Source: Onthophagus taurus
Taxonomy: Eukaryota; Arthropoda; Insecta; Coleoptera; Scarabaeidae
DNA length: 64,000 nucleotides
Direction: 5' to 3'
NCBI RefSeq assembly: GCF_036711975.1
Contig: NC_091976.1
Location: forward strand, 9,114,001 to 9,178,000
The first letter of the stretch is position 1. Each line of letters starts with the position of its first letter. Under the pieces are notes generated by a model. That model was not told where the DNA came from. It made no database searches and saw only the letters and a program-made list of their open reading frames with translations. Position numbers and translations under genes: made by a program. This document shows positions 30,696 through 42,354 of this stretch, piece after piece.

Positions 30696-31774
30696 AAAAT
30701 GCTGTGTCGAGTTGTGCTGCGCTGTACCGTGCTAATGTGAAAACAAAGTAAAAATCATGCGACGTGTCGCGTTGTTGCAACTGTACATTAACAATTTTTT
30801 CTAAAACCTTTGAAATTACGGTCAGACGTGAGAATTGGCTACTTTCGGTATCGGAAGCACAACCGCCAGTTTCCATGCAGTAGAGAAAACGCCGTTTTTA
30901 ATACAAAAGTTAATAATATGGGTGATGTAAGGCAATAAAAATGGCATACAGTGCCTTAACAACTTACCGAACTTAATGACACCGTTGACAGTTTAAGAGA
31001 ACAACTTAAGTTTTCATTTACGCCCATGTAAATATCCAATAACTGTATTATTCCTGTTGGGAATCGAGTCAATAAAATAGTCGCTAACGACAGAAGCATC
31101 CGCAAAATGGTTAGGTAGTGCTCTATGTTTGAATTTAACCAAATTAGTCTTCTTCAACGCAGACCAAGACCCAGCCACGCTACCTGTATCCAAAAACTTT
31201 TGCAAATAGTCTTTTTTACAATTACGAAGCATATTAGTAACCATGTTACGCGCTAACTTATACTGCTGCCAATGTAAGGTATTTCGCGAGCGTTTAAAGG
31301 TTTGAAAGAATTTATTTCGGGTTCGCATGGCCAGTCTTACCTCACTGGACAACCACGGGTGCATGTAGGTCCAAAAGCGTTAATATATTTTCATTAAAAA
31401 ATTGAATTTTATCATCAATGGAATGTAATTCGTAAAGAATACGCCAGGGCAATGATTGTAGATGGTCATAAAAAACCAACTTATTATTACATTCTCCTGT
31501 GGTATATTCAATTCAGCAAAAATCAACGAGTGATCTGAAAGATCGTAACTCAACGGCCACTATTAAGTATTAGGTCTTCATTAGAGACCAAAATTAAATC
31601 AAATAAAGTGGCAGAGGTAACAACCCAAACACATCTAATGTGCCATTAAACTCAGCAACCGCGGGCATATTGGGTTTAAGCATATCTATGTTGAAGTCGC
31701 CTAGATAAATAGTTTCGTCAGTTAATTGAATAATATCGATGAGAGGAGATAACGCAAGTTATTAAGCAAAAATA

Positions 31775-32175
31775 AATTGTTTGCCAATCGAGCTTTAAAA
31801 AGAAAATAATAATGTGTTCCACTCATCCACTAATATAGATATTGTTGTAATATTATCCAAATTAAAATTTTTTTATGTGATGTATGTACAATCCACTACT
31901 CGTTTAAAAGTTAGGAGCCAAATTCAAATTTGATTTAAGACTAATCATTAAGATTGAATTTTGTGCTCCTATTTTTAAACAAATTAACCTATTATTTAAG
32001 TGTCTACATAATTAACATGGGGAAAGCATTTGACGGGATATTTTGATGTTTAAATGGATATACACATATATATGCATGCGAAAAAAGAATTGTTGTCAAT
32101 AAATGTGATATTATATAATAGTATTAAATTATGCAATAATAATTGAATAATAATTAAACGGCTTAAATATTTCTT
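31775..32175 (+). repeat. 400-bp direct repeat, copy 1
   Basis: Aligns along its length with 32527-32940 (GAGCTTTAAAAAGAAAATAA near the start, TTGTTGTCAATAAATGTGAT near the end), with scattered differences and a longer (TA)n in copy 2. No coding potential. Confidence 0.8.
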
Positions 32176-32404
32176 TATATAAATCTACACCAACTATAAT
32201 AAATCACGAATTATTTCAACATTTCATATCTACAAATATCAAATTTATTGAAAGATTTGTTGGGAACCATCCCACGTTCATCTATAATTTAAATGCAATT
32301 TTTCATTCAACACACACAATTGCTAATACTAACGGTTCACGAAGTATATTGTAACAGGTTGTACCTGGTATTGCTAATATTATTCAGTGATTTCTATTTT
32401 TATT

Positions 32405-32523
32405 TATATGAAATTCAAAGTTGATACAGAGGTAAAAGCAACAAGAAAGATTCAATTCCACCCGATACGATTCGTCTTTTATGTTCGACGACGCGACGGT
32501 TTTACGCAGTGGTTTGTTCCTAA
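32405..32523 (+). pseudogene. Diverged fragment of RERG-like exon 4
   Basis: Resembles 29088-29208 of the intact gene, sharing CACCCGATACGATTCG and the CAGTGGTTT block. Substitutions and a 5-base insertion break the frame. It is too short to be functional. It stands immediately before copy 2 of the 400-bp repeat. Confidence 0.8.
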
Positions 32524-32526
32524 CCC

Positions 32527-32940
32527 AAAAAAAATTGTTTATCAATAGAGCTTTAAAAAGAAAATAATTATGTGTTCCACTTATAATATAGATATTGTTG
32601 TAATATTATACAAATTAAAATTTTTTGATGTGATGTGCAATCTACTACTCATTTAAAAATTAGGAGCCAAATTCAAATTTGATTTAAGGCTAATCATTAA
32701 GATCGAATTTTGCGCTACTATTTTTAAATGAAGTAACCTATTATTTAAGTTTCTACATAATTAATAAGAGAAAAGCATTGGACGCGATATTTTGATGTTT
32801 AAATGGATATAGATATATATATATATATATATGCATGCCAAAAAAGGAGATTGTTGTCAATAAATGTGATATTGTGTAATAGCATTAAATTATTCAATAA
32901 TTGAATATTAAACGGCTTAAATATTATTGTTTTTTTTATA
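32527..32940 (+). repeat. 400-bp direct repeat, copy 2
   Basis: Second copy of 31775-32175. Contains a (TA)n run at about 32813-32830. Confidence 0.8.
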
Positions 32941-33370
32941 TAAAACTACACTAACTGTATATGAACAGTGAATTCCTTATATAAACTTATTACGATTTAA
33001 CCCAACTTATCTTAGTCGAATTGTTAATAACAACGAAGATACAGATGGTTAAATTTAATACTTTATTTTCGTTTTTCTTTAATAATTTCGCTTTTTCGTA
33101 AATTATGAACATGAAATTTTCAGATGGCGCTGCCTACCCTAAAAAAACACCCTTAAAGTAGTCATATCTTTTTCATCGTTAAAATTTTTACAACTCACAC
33201 AACTTGAAACAGTTTTTCAGACTATTTTACATAAATTTGGTATACCTACTAATCTTCTCTAAAGTTCTCCGTTTCCAAGATAATCACTGTTTAAGGGAAT
33301 ATTGCAAAATTTAACTATGCTCAGTAAACATTAGTTAATTTAATTTAGTAATTGAATTTAATCCAATTTA
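32941..33370. other. AT-rich spacer, no gene supported
   Basis: No frame, repeat or RNA gene was recognised. Confidence 0.5.
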
Positions 33371-33371
33371 T

Positions 33372-34130
33372 ACAGGGTGCGGTAACATAACTTCCTTTTT
33401 TCAAAACTTAATAACATCTATTGTATGAATCAGAAAATTTTTGTTTGTTTTTTATACTGTAGGCACATACATAAAGTTTTGTATTACACAGTTTTGAAGA
33501 TCAAATCAGGTAGGTCACGTCCCCCATTATTCATACACTGAGTAAACCGATTTCTGGTGTTTGTCATGACTCTTGCCAGTATAGCAAGGGTTATGTTGGC
33601 AATTTCGGGGCCAAATCGGGAGACCAAATCGCCTCTAATTGAGATTAAGCGTTTTGGGAAGTGTTCCCTCAAAACAGCCATCGACGCTCTTGAAGTATGA
33701 GCCGTTGCACTGTTTTGTTGGAACCAAATGTCCCCTAAGTCCAACTCATCTAGCCGTGCAGATCGCAACACTAAAGCTCTCACTGCCTCAATGTTCTCAG
33801 GTGCTCTAATGGGACTCCAGTTCTTCGTCTTGTCGCACTTGCAGTTTGTCTGAACGTAGTGACCCACCTCACAATTTCTTTTCGATCCGGGACAGGGGCC
33901 AACGGGGCTAAATTAAAGTGATTCCGAAAGGCGCACTGGGTTACGATCACAGAATATCCGTTTGAAAAGTAGGCCTCAACGGAAAACACACGCTTCTCAC
34001 TGTTCCAACGCATGATGGCACCTCAACTTTGTCGGATCAAAACTTTATAGTCCACCCTCTCGATCGAGACCACTAGCGCTCCACTACGACATCAACCGAC
34101 TAAATGACGCCTAGTTCAAAAAAGGAAGTT
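33372..34130 (-). mobile_element. Deleted mariner-like element
   Basis: The left end begins ACAGGGTGCGGTAACATAACTTCC. The right end carries the reverse complement of the inner part (GGAAGTTATG) and then loses similarity, so the right tip is truncated or diverged. Minus-strand coding remains are an N-terminal HTH block (RVFSVEAYFSNGYSVIVTQ, NHFNLAPLAPVPDRKEIVRW) at 34013-33870 and DDE-region remains (DIWFQQNSATAHTSRASM; GRDLPDLIFKT) at 33740-33484. Confidence 0.75.
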
Positions 34131-35232
34131 ATGTATATTTTAATAGCTATTTTAATACAATAATATAAAATCAAAAAAAGTTCATTATCTACAACTATTG
34201 AATTATCTATTCGTTATACATTTGATTTTTGACGGCAACTTCAAAATTTAATTTAAAAATATTCTCGGCAATTGCCATCGCAAAAGGTTGTATTAGTAGA
34301 ATCCATAATTATCTCCTCACATTGCTTCCAGTTCATTAACAAACTATCGTGATTAGTATCAAACCCTGCCGTAACGTCCATGTTAATCTGTAAAATAACA
34401 TGTTGTAAGCTTTTCTGGTATAATTACGAAAGAGATATTGTTTATATCAAACTAAACCCATATGGCCTTTTATAAAATGGCCATTTTTCAAGTAATTCTG
34501 ATGTTGAGTTACTGTTTTAAGGTCTGTAAACCTTAACTGTCTGCAGGCTTTCCGAGCATAGTCAAATGTTCGGAAGAGAGATTATCATATGTTAATGATC
34601 AAATCATTATTATCAACAACTTAAAATACCTACCAAAAGTTATTGTCATCAATGCATCTCAATTTAAGTATCCTACTAAATATTAGTAGACATGTTTAAG
34701 AAACAACAAGCAAAGTTGAGCACTTTGAAGAACAAAACTTATTTTATCAAAAATTATCTCAGCTCAAATATAAATCTACAACAATTTAACTATTAAATTT
34801 GTAGCATGTAAAACAAAACAGTATTTTTTTTCAAAACAGTACTAAATTCACTTCACCCAGAAGTTTCGTTACGCGAATGAGCTAGCACACAATAAAGAAA
34901 TGATTCTTGGAATCAAGCAGAAACCGGTAGAAACAAGTAAACAAGGTTCGTAAGGGACGTTACAATTCGTCCCTTATTATCATAACTTATTGGATTCGTT
35001 CAGTTTTTTTTTAATGTTTAGTACGTTGCGATAATCAATATTACATTAATTTGACGAACTTGGCGTTCTTAAATAATATTGTTATTGGCACAACAAATTA
35101 TTTCGTCATTATAATGAATAAAATACGTCTCCCTAAAAAAATAATTTGTTGAGACAATGATCATTTGTACATTAATATTAATAAATCGGATTCGTAATGT
35201 TAATAATTATGTTTATCAATTTTTCTTCGATG
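34131..35232. other. AT-rich spacer, no gene supported
   Basis: No convincing frame. It is interrupted at 35238 by the BEL/Pao element and continues at 41339. Confidence 0.5.
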
Positions 35233-35237
35233 TGTAT

Positions 35238-35526
35238 TGTTGAATAATATAACGTATGTTATAGCGCTGGTTAACACTTCTTCGTAACGAATAACGATTT
35301 GTTGGCTTTTGTTGTAACGAATTATTTATTAATTATAACGAAGGTACAACACGACTCAAACGACGCTCTTACAAAAATCTTATTGATTAGTGACGCGCTT
35401 GTTGTCAACAACAACGAAAACAAAACAAAAACTTCTTATTGCTATGATTCTTGACAAATCGGAAAACTAATTTAAATACAAATAAAAAATGCCAAAATGT
35501 GTATAAACAAGATACAAATTACAACA
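35238..35526 (-). repeat. 3' LTR of the BEL/Pao element
   Basis: Starts TGTTGAATAATATAACG and ends AAATTACAACA on the plus strand. Matches 41045-41333. Next to it, on the inside, is a purine-rich tract when read on the minus strand (GGCGGGGGGCA). Confidence 0.95.
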
Positions 35527-35697
35527 TGCCCCCCGCCTTGAAAGGACTACCTTTCAAAAAAAAAAAAATTAGTGAGTATATGGGAGGGGGGAGCGCTAAA
35601 GAAAACATATTATAACAAATTATTTGATTGTCTATATCTAATAGACAATCACCTAAGGTAACAATAACAAAAAAAGTAAATAATATCAAAATTAATA

Positions 35698-38600
35698 CTA
35701 ATTTGTCATTGGAAGCGGGCAAAGTTTATTGGTTGGTCGCTTGATAATCCCGTTGGTGGTGCGTACGGTAGCAACTCTTGCAATACCATCGGATCCAGGG
35801 TGTAGAGCGATAACGCGACCATATAACCACTTCAATGTTGGTAAGTTGTCATCCTTTACTACAACCAATTCATCAATTTTAAGATTCTCTGTTTTAGTTG
35901 ACCACTTGGAACGGCGTTGGAGTTCCGAAATATATTCCTTTGACCAACGCTTCCAAAAGTCTTGCTGAATTCGTTGCGTATATTGATAGTGGGACAGCCG
36001 ATTTAACTTGACGTGATCCAGGCTTGGATCTGGTGGGGCCGAAAGCGTTCTCCCAATTAAGAAATGCGCAGGAGTTAAGGGTGTTAAATCATTGGGATCC
36101 GTGGACAAGGGTGACAAAGGGCGAGAATTTAGGATAGCTTCAATTTGAATCAACAGCGTATAAAATTGTTCAAAGGTAAGTATTACATTGCCAACGACCC
36201 GCTTTAAATGATATTTGGTTGCTTTAACGCCTGCCTCCCATAAACCGCCGAAATGAGGCGAATTAGGGGGAATGAATGACCAATTAATCGACTCATTCTC
36301 AATCACATCGGTTAATTGATTGGAACCTTGTAGGAACGTTCCTAACTCGTGAAGCTCGCGATTCGCGCCGACGAAATTGGTACCGTTATCCGAAAAAATC
36401 TGAGACGGCTTTCCACGGCGACCAACAAAACGCCGCAGTGCTGCAATAAAACATTCAGAAGTCAAATCCGACACCAATTCAAGGTGTATAGCACGTGTTA
36501 TAAAGCATACAAATAGACAAATATAGCATTTTGAAGTTTTAGAACCGCGACCTTTCCGATCTTTCAAAAGAAACGGGCCAGCGTAATCGACGCCGGTGGT
36601 ACTGAACGGAGGTGCTGGAGTAACACGTTGCGATGGTAAATCGCCCATAATAGGCTGCGACACCCGCGGTTTTACTCGAAAACAACGCATGCAATTAAAG
36701 ATTACCTTTTTGGCAAGATTTCTCCCCCCAATCGGCCAATACCGATCCCGTATTGAAGCTAGTAAATGTTGCGGACCTGCATGAAGAAGTTGTACGTGTT
36801 CGTGTTCGAAGATCAACCGCGTTAACACGTGTTTACTATGAAGTAGCATCGGGTGCTTTTTATCAACGTTATAAGACGAATTGCGTAATCGACCGCCTAC
36901 GCGCATAATACCAGTGTGATCAAGAAATACGTTTAATTTAGTTAGTTCGTTTTTCTGCGGCAAACTGCCCTTGCCACTCAAATGATTGATTTCATCCTGA
37001 AATGAGTCTCGTTGACTACATTTGATTAGGTAAATTTGCGCTTCATTCAATTCCGAACATTTTAAAGAACCCGTTCGTTTATCAGATTTATTTGAACAAT
37101 TATTAACGAACCGCAGACAATATGCTATTACACGTTGTAGCCGAGATAGGGTAGAAAAGCGCGTGAACGGAATAACGCATTCTTCAATTATAGTAGCTTT
37201 TAGAACGTTAACCTTTATTTCCGGTAAACTTTCAGAACGAAACGTTCTACGTGGCCATAACGACTCATCTTGCTTTAACCATACAGGACCACACCAATAT
37301 ATTGTTAAATCCGCGAGGGCTCCCGAGTCTATACCGCGTGAAACGGGGTCTGCGGGGTTGTGCTCGGTTGAAACGTAGCGCCAATCAGACGCTCTCGATA
37401 AGTCAAGAATTCGCGCAATGCGATTTCCTACGAATGTATGTAATTTACTAGGATCAGTTCCTAGCCATCCTATCAGAACACTAGAGTCCGTCCAGTACAC
37501 TACTCTTTTAATTTCTAGATTTAAAGCTGCCCTAACTTTATTAACAAGATCGGTAAGTAACAAAGCACCAAGCAGTTCTAATCGCGGAACCGTAGTAGGT
37601 TTTATTGGAGCCACTCTGGATTTTGCGCATACTAATTGAACCGAACAATCATTATAAGAATTAGTAGCTCGTAAGTAAACACAAGCTCCGTATGCTTTAA
37701 TTGATGCATCTGAAAATCCATGCAGTTCAAATTCATTCGCATTTTTTAACGAAATATGACGTGGAATTTCAATGGAATTTAATAGAACTAACATGTCACG
37801 AAATTCACACCAACGTGTGTAAATTTGATTTGGAAGTGAAACATCCCAATCCAATCCCTCCTGCCAAATGTGTTGAAGGATAATTTTGGCCCTTATGATA
37901 ACAGGACTCAATAACCCTAACGGATCGAAGATTTGAGCTATCTCAGAAAGAATAGATCGTTTGGTAACCCGTGTCATAGTTGTGTTTTTGCTAATGTTAA
38001 ATTTAAAGACATCTTTCTGAGGATCCCACATCAGACCTAACGTACGCGTATTTTCCCTACGTCCCATGTCTATTATATCTTCCGCTCTACTATCTGATAC
38101 ACAACGTAATATTGCGGGATTGTTAGAAACCCATTTATGTAGCTTGAAACCGCCCGCATTCAAAGTTAGTGATACTCCGTCAATAATGTACATAACTTTC
38201 TCAACTGAATCCGCTCCCGTAAGAAGGTCGTCTACGTAAAAATGATTCTTAATAACGTTAGCAATCACTGGATCGGAGCTTTCTAAACCTAACTGCTTTA
38301 AACAGCGAGTTGCTAGGTAACTTGCTGATGCTGTACCGTAGGTAATAGTGGTTAACTCGTAAACCTCTATTGGAAGATTTTCGGAATCGCGCCATAGAAT
38401 ACGTTGGAACCTTAATTGTTCCGTGTTAACGAGGCATGCACGATACATTTTTTGAATATCTGATACTACAACTATGCTATATTGTCTGTACCGGACTAGA
38501 GCGCTAAATAGATCTGGTTGGATAGTAGGACCCACAACCTGCAGATCGTTAAAAGAATAACCGGTGGATGTAGGGCACGACGCATCAAACACTACTCGTA

Positions 38601-40779
38601 ACTTTGTGGTTGCGCTTTTTTCGTTTATAACACCGTGGTGGGGTATATAGTAATTATTTTTATCTGATTCCTGCGGTGATACTACCCTACGCATATGGCC
38701 TAATTCAGAGTATTCTCGCATGAATTCGCGATATTTATTGCCGAATTCTGGTAATCGCTTGAATTTACGCTCCATACTTAGTAAGCGTGTTTTGGCATTG
38801 TGGTACGACTCGCCCAATTGATGAAGTTCTCCATCGATTGGAATTGTAACTATGAATCGGCCGTCATCCGTTCGCGAGGTCGTTTCTTGAAAATGTTTCT
38901 CACAGAACGCGTCAGATTTCGATAGCGAAATGGGTATGTTCACCGACTCAACTTCCCAAAAACGCGTGAGTTGTTCGTGAAGTTTTGATGACTGTGCGCT
39001 TTGAACTAAATTGCACTGGATAGAAGGCACAGCGCTTGTTTGAACCGGGCCCGAAACAATCCACCCGAACCTTGTATTTTGTATAACCGGTCCATCATCT
39101 AATTTGATTTGACCTATGCACAACAATTCCCAAAAGTAATCTGCGCCTAGCAACATATCAATACTATTTGGGTTATAAAACTCAGGATCAGCTAAGCGTA
39201 GGTGAGCAGGAATCTTTAACGAATTAACATCGATAGCGAACTGAGGCAAATTACTAGTAATTACTGGAAGGACAAGACACGTAACTTGAAGTGAAAAATT
39301 AGTACAATGCGAATGTATTTTTAGCAAACATGAACTAGAAATTGTAGATTTAGATTGAGTTATTCCCGTAACGCTGATATTTGTTTTTGTTTCAGGGAGA
39401 TGCAACCTTTCGCGAAGATCTGTCGTTATGAAGCTACTTTGACTACCTGGATCTAGTAGTGCACGGAATGTGTGTTTTTTATTTCGCCGATCAAATGCAT
39501 GTAAAGTGACAGTTGATAATAATGTTTGTACAGTTGTTAATGAACTAGATGTGAGAGTTTGTAATTGTGTTGTTGGTGATTGTTGCGAATCTGAACGATT
39601 ATATGTGATATGCAGAAGGGTGTGGTGTTTAGATTTACATTGTTTACATAGACCCGACCTACATTGATTAATAAAGTGACCCAATCGAAGACAATTCATA
39701 CAAAGTTTCAATTTTTTTACTTGCTCTATACGTTTTTGTATGTTAAGTTGAAGAAATTCAGGGCAATGTTGAAGATTATGTTCGGCCTTGCACAAAACAC
39801 ATTTTATTGCATCTATCTGCCTTGAAACTACAAATGATCTAGCTTTAGTAGCTGACTGATGTTTAACTAATGATTTAGACGCCCCTTTATCTTCAAGTGA
39901 TTCTAATAAATCAGCTCTACCTTTTAAGCAATCCAATAAATCGTCTAATGTGGGTTTATCAATCTGTATTTTTTGATGTTCCCATTCACGGTTTGATTCG
40001 AAATCCAATTTAGTGGAAACTAAATATACAATTAATGTGTCCCATTTATCGGTGGGTTCCTTTAATGTGTTTAATGCACGTAAATGTTTGCGAATGTTAT
40101 CAATTAAAGTGCGTATTACATTCGAGTTAACGGAAGTAATTCTTTCAATTTTAAAAAGTGCCTTAATGTGATTTTGCACTAGTATTCGAGGGTTGTTATA
40201 TCGACTGCAAACTAAATCCCACGCAACATCATAGTTTGTATTGGTAATTTCTAAACTCGCAATTACTTGTCGAGCTTCACCCGTTAAAGTTGATAACAAA
40301 TAATGGAATTTTTGAACGTCATTCACGGCATGATTATTATGAATCAATGACTCGAAAATATCGTGAAATTCCAGCCATGATTCGCTATTTCCATTAAATT
40401 TAGGTAAATCAATTACCGGTAACTTTACGCATTGCTCCGGAGCAGGACTGACAGTGAGAGAAGAATTGCGAGAATTTTTGCTATTTGTTAATATACGTTT
40501 GGCTTCCGCAGTGCTTGCGTAAAAAGCCGTCTCAAAACTTTCTCGTTCTAACGCTTGCACCTCCCCGTCGGCGCTTACTAAATCAATGTTCTCCTGAATG
40601 ATTTCGAAATCACTAATTAAATTAAGTGCACGATCGTACCGTTGTTCCAACTCAAAAACCCACGTCTGATCGAGACTACCCTTATCATCTAATTTCGATT
40701 TAGTAATAAATTTTGAAAAATTTGTTAGCTTGCCTTTGACAATGCCACGTTTTTTTATTAAAGTTTCTATTTCCGACAT
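35698..40779 (-). CDS. BEL/Pao Gag-Pol polyprotein
   Basis: 1693 residues in one frame. The order, read on the minus strand, is a gag-like DUF1759-type region (FNGNSESWLEFHDIF, about 130), Cys/His knuckles (CMNCLRLGHFINQC, about 360), and an A17-type protease with ALLDPGSQSSFIT (about 440). Then come RT (LRVVFDASC, about 735, and NHFYVDDLLTGAD, about 855), RNase H (LHGFSDASIKAYG, about 1030), integrase zinc-binding segment (HAGPQHLLASIRDRYW, CMRCFR), and the core with GVDYAGPF, FSDNGTNF and PPNSPHFGGLWEAG. A DUF5641-type C-terminus ends it. All catalytic motifs are in place. The domain order and single frame fit BEL/Pao. No env. Confidence 0.95.
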   Translation of the reverse strand: MSEIETLIKKRGIVKGKLTNFSKFITKSKLDDKGSLDQTWVFELEQRYDRALNLISDFEIIQENIDLVSADGEVQALERESFETAFYASTAEAKRILTNSKNSRNSSLTVSPAPEQCVKLPVIDLPKFNGNSESWLEFHDIFESLIHNNHAVNDVQKFHYLLSTLTGEARQVIASLEITNTNYDVAWDLVCSRYNNPRILVQNHIKALFKIERITSVNSNVIRTLIDNIRKHLRALNTLKEPTDKWDTLIVYLVSTKLDFESNREWEHQKIQIDKPTLDDLLDCLKGRADLLESLEDKGASKSLVKHQSATKARSFVVSRQIDAIKCVLCKAEHNLQHCPEFLQLNIQKRIEQVKKLKLCMNCLRLGHFINQCRSGLCKQCKSKHHTLLHITYNRSDSQQSPTTQLQTLTSSSLTTVQTLLSTVTLHAFDRRNKKHTFRALLDPGSQSSFITTDLRERLHLPETKTNISVTGITQSKSTISSSCLLKIHSHCTNFSLQVTCLVLPVITSNLPQFAIDVNSLKIPAHLRLADPEFYNPNSIDMLLGADYFWELLCIGQIKLDDGPVIQNTRFGWIVSGPVQTSAVPSIQCNLVQSAQSSKLHEQLTRFWEVESVNIPISLSKSDAFCEKHFQETTSRTDDGRFIVTIPIDGELHQLGESYHNAKTRLLSMERKFKRLPEFGNKYREFMREYSELGHMRRVVSPQESDKNNYYIPHHGVINEKSATTKLRVVFDASCPTSTGYSFNDLQVVGPTIQPDLFSALVRYRQYSIVVVSDIQKMYRACLVNTEQLRFQRILWRDSENLPIEVYELTTITYGTASASYLATRCLKQLGLESSDPVIANVIKNHFYVDDLLTGADSVEKVMYIIDGVSLTLNAGGFKLHKWVSNNPAILRCVSDSRAEDIIDMGRRENTRTLGLMWDPQKDVFKFNISKNTTMTRVTKRSILSEIAQIFDPLGLLSPVIIRAKIILQHIWQEGLDWDVSLPNQIYTRWCEFRDMLVLLNSIEIPRHISLKNANEFELHGFSDASIKAYGACVYLRATNSYNDCSVQLVCAKSRVAPIKPTTVPRLELLGALLLTDLVNKVRAALNLEIKRVVYWTDSSVLIGWLGTDPSKLHTFVGNRIARILDLSRASDWRYVSTEHNPADPVSRGIDSGALADLTIYWCGPVWLKQDESLWPRRTFRSESLPEIKVNVLKATIIEECVIPFTRFSTLSRLQRVIAYCLRFVNNCSNKSDKRTGSLKCSELNEAQIYLIKCSQRDSFQDEINHLSGKGSLPQKNELTKLNVFLDHTGIMRVGGRLRNSSYNVDKKHPMLLHSKHVLTRLIFEHEHVQLLHAGPQHLLASIRDRYWPIGGRNLAKKVIFNCMRCFRVKPRVSQPIMGDLPSQRVTPAPPFSTTGVDYAGPFLLKDRKGRGSKTSKCYICLFVCFITRAIHLELVSDLTSECFIAALRRFVGRRGKPSQIFSDNGTNFVGANRELHELGTFLQGSNQLTDVIENESINWSFIPPNSPHFGGLWEAGVKATKYHLKRVVGNVILTFEQFYTLLIQIEAILNSRPLSPLSTDPNDLTPLTPAHFLIGRTLSAPPDPSLDHVKLNRLSHYQYTQRIQQDFWKRWSKEYISELQRRSKWSTKTENLKIDELVVVKDDNLPTLKWLYGRVIALHPGSDGIARVATVRTTNGIIKRPTNKLCPLPMTN

Positions 40780-41026
40780 GATAATACGTAAAATGAACGC
40801 AACGCAATTGATTCAAATTTAAGCAAGGGAAAAGGAAATGGAAAAAAGGATTATATGCTTACGACACGCTCAAATTTAAAGGGGGATGCTTCCGGCCCGT
40901 GGATAACGTGTCCCGACGAAAGTTCTTCCGAATTTCCTTTGAATTCCAGCTCACCAAATTTTTCCTGTTTGTGTTGCTTGGCAACCACGACTGATGATAA
41001 TCTCAAAAACGACGATAATTAATTTA

Positions 41027-41044
41027 ATCCGGCTCGAAGGACCA
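41027..41044 (-). promoter_or_regulatory. Primer binding site (BEL/Pao)
   Basis: On the minus strand TGGTCCTTCGAGCCGGAT follows the 5' LTR directly. Confidence 0.8.
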
Positions 41045-41333
41045 TGTTGAATAATATAACGTATGTTATAGCGCTGGTTAACACTTCTTCGTAACGAATA
41101 ACGATTTGTTGGCTTTTGTTGTAACGAATTATTTATTAATTATAACGAAGGTACAACACGACTCAAACGACGCTCTTACAAAAATCTTATTGATTAGTGA
41201 CGCGCTTGTTGTCAACAACAACGAAAACAAAACAAAAACTTCTTATTGCTATGATTCTTGACAAATCGGAAAACTAATTTAAATACAAATAAAAAATGCC
41301 AAAATGTGTATAAACAAGATACAAATTACAACA
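41045..41333 (-). repeat. 5' LTR of the BEL/Pao element
   Basis: Same sequence as 35238-35526 as far as I can compare. About 265 bases of leader separate it from the polyprotein ATG at 40779. Confidence 0.95.
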
Positions 41334-41338
41334 TGTAT

Positions 41339-41687
41339 GTTAAGGTTCATTGACCAATAAACGTATACATTAATACTACGAATTCGTGTTATTGATTTTT
41401 ATTATCAGCATAACGAAAAGTTTCATTGATGTAATGATTGAATACTTCGCCAAAATTAAAAAGGTTGTTGCCAGAATAATTTTTGTACACAATTTCAATA
41501 AATCGAATTTGTAATATTGATAAATGCATTATAGAGTCACCAAGAAAAATCTATAACATTTTCATAATATCGATGAAAATTTCACTGTAGTAATTGCTGA
41601 TTACTTATCTAATTTTATAGAGACGTCACAAGTTAATGACTTAAAAAGTACCACAATAATAACGAAAATAAAATCTGTTTAGAGAAT
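41339..41687. other. AT-rich spacer
   Basis: Continuation of the spacer before the BEL/Pao insertion. No gene seen. Confidence 0.5.
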
Positions 41688-42354
41688 TTTCAGATAACTG
41701 GAATTTTAATCAGGTCATATCAAGCCCGCATTATCCTCAATCTAATGGAATGACTGAAAGCGCGGTAAAGAACATCAAACATTTATTCAAGAAATGTAAA
41801 GACTCTAATCAAGATATTTATTTAGCATTATTAAATCTACGAAATACTCCAAGAGATAAAATGAATTCAAATGCAAAGATCTTATTCAGTAAAAACTTGT
41901 GAACAAATATTACAATACAATTAAAACAACTGAAACCGTATAATACAATAGATGAAGACATAAAAATCTAGAAAAACACAAACAAACGTATACAAAATTT
42001 GACCACAAGAGATCAACGAAAGAAAGTACTTTTAATAACAATCAAAGTATTATGTTAAGAAAAAAGATGAATGATACATTGGTAAAAGGAAAAATCGTAA
42101 GTCCTACTAAAGAACCAAGGTCTTACATCGTTCAAGACGATTTAGGAAACGAGTATAGACGAAATGAAAAACATATTTTTGTAAGAAAACAAAAAGAAGA
42201 AGAAAGTGGTGAAGCAGAGCGTGGAAAAGGTGAAAATGAAGAAGAAACCTATTCCAAATCTCCTAAAAAAGACAAGCTAACAATCATAAAAAATTTTAAT
42301 TATTATACCACAAGATATGGAAGAAAAATTGTAAATAAGTTTAAAGATTTGTAA
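41688..42354 (+). pseudogene. Gypsy integrase C-terminal relic
   Basis: Readable as WNFNQVISSPHYPQSNGMTE (end of the integrase core with the last catalytic Glu), then LALLNLRNTPRDKM. After stops at about 41900-42050 comes a C-terminal part, VKGKIVSPTKEPRSYIVQDD, ending in a Lys/Glu-rich tail. A different family from the Gypsy element at 22830. No LTR recognised. Confidence 0.75.

Larger units (their letters stand above)
29851..31770 (-). mobile_element. Second non-LTR retrotransposon relic (Jockey/CR1-like)
   Basis: On the minus strand: an endonuclease-to-RT linker (MHPWLSSEVRLAMRTRNKF ... NCKKDYLQKFLDTGS) at 31364-31014, an RT start (SRLTVISKVLEKIVNVQLQQ) near 30830-30765, and a C-terminal end (LFKRSFHYQIVKVYNNLPYE) at 30272-29988. 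Most of the RT is missing. A Harbinger-like piece lies between the blocks. Remains of the endonuclease probably extend to about 31770. Confidence 0.7.
35238..41333 (-). mobile_element. BEL/Pao LTR retrotransposon, apparently intact
   Basis: 6096 bp, minus strand, with 289-bp LTRs that I cannot tell apart by eye. Flanked by the 5-bp duplication TGTAT (35233-35237 and 41334-41338). It has one long uninterrupted polyprotein and a primer binding site. It appears to be the youngest insertion in the window and could be active. Confidence 0.95.

Noticed and set aside
34950-41600. Similarity between the two flanks of the BEL/Pao element
   Set aside because: Both are AT-rich with shared short words such as AATAAATCG, but no convincing alignment was found beyond the 5-bp duplication.
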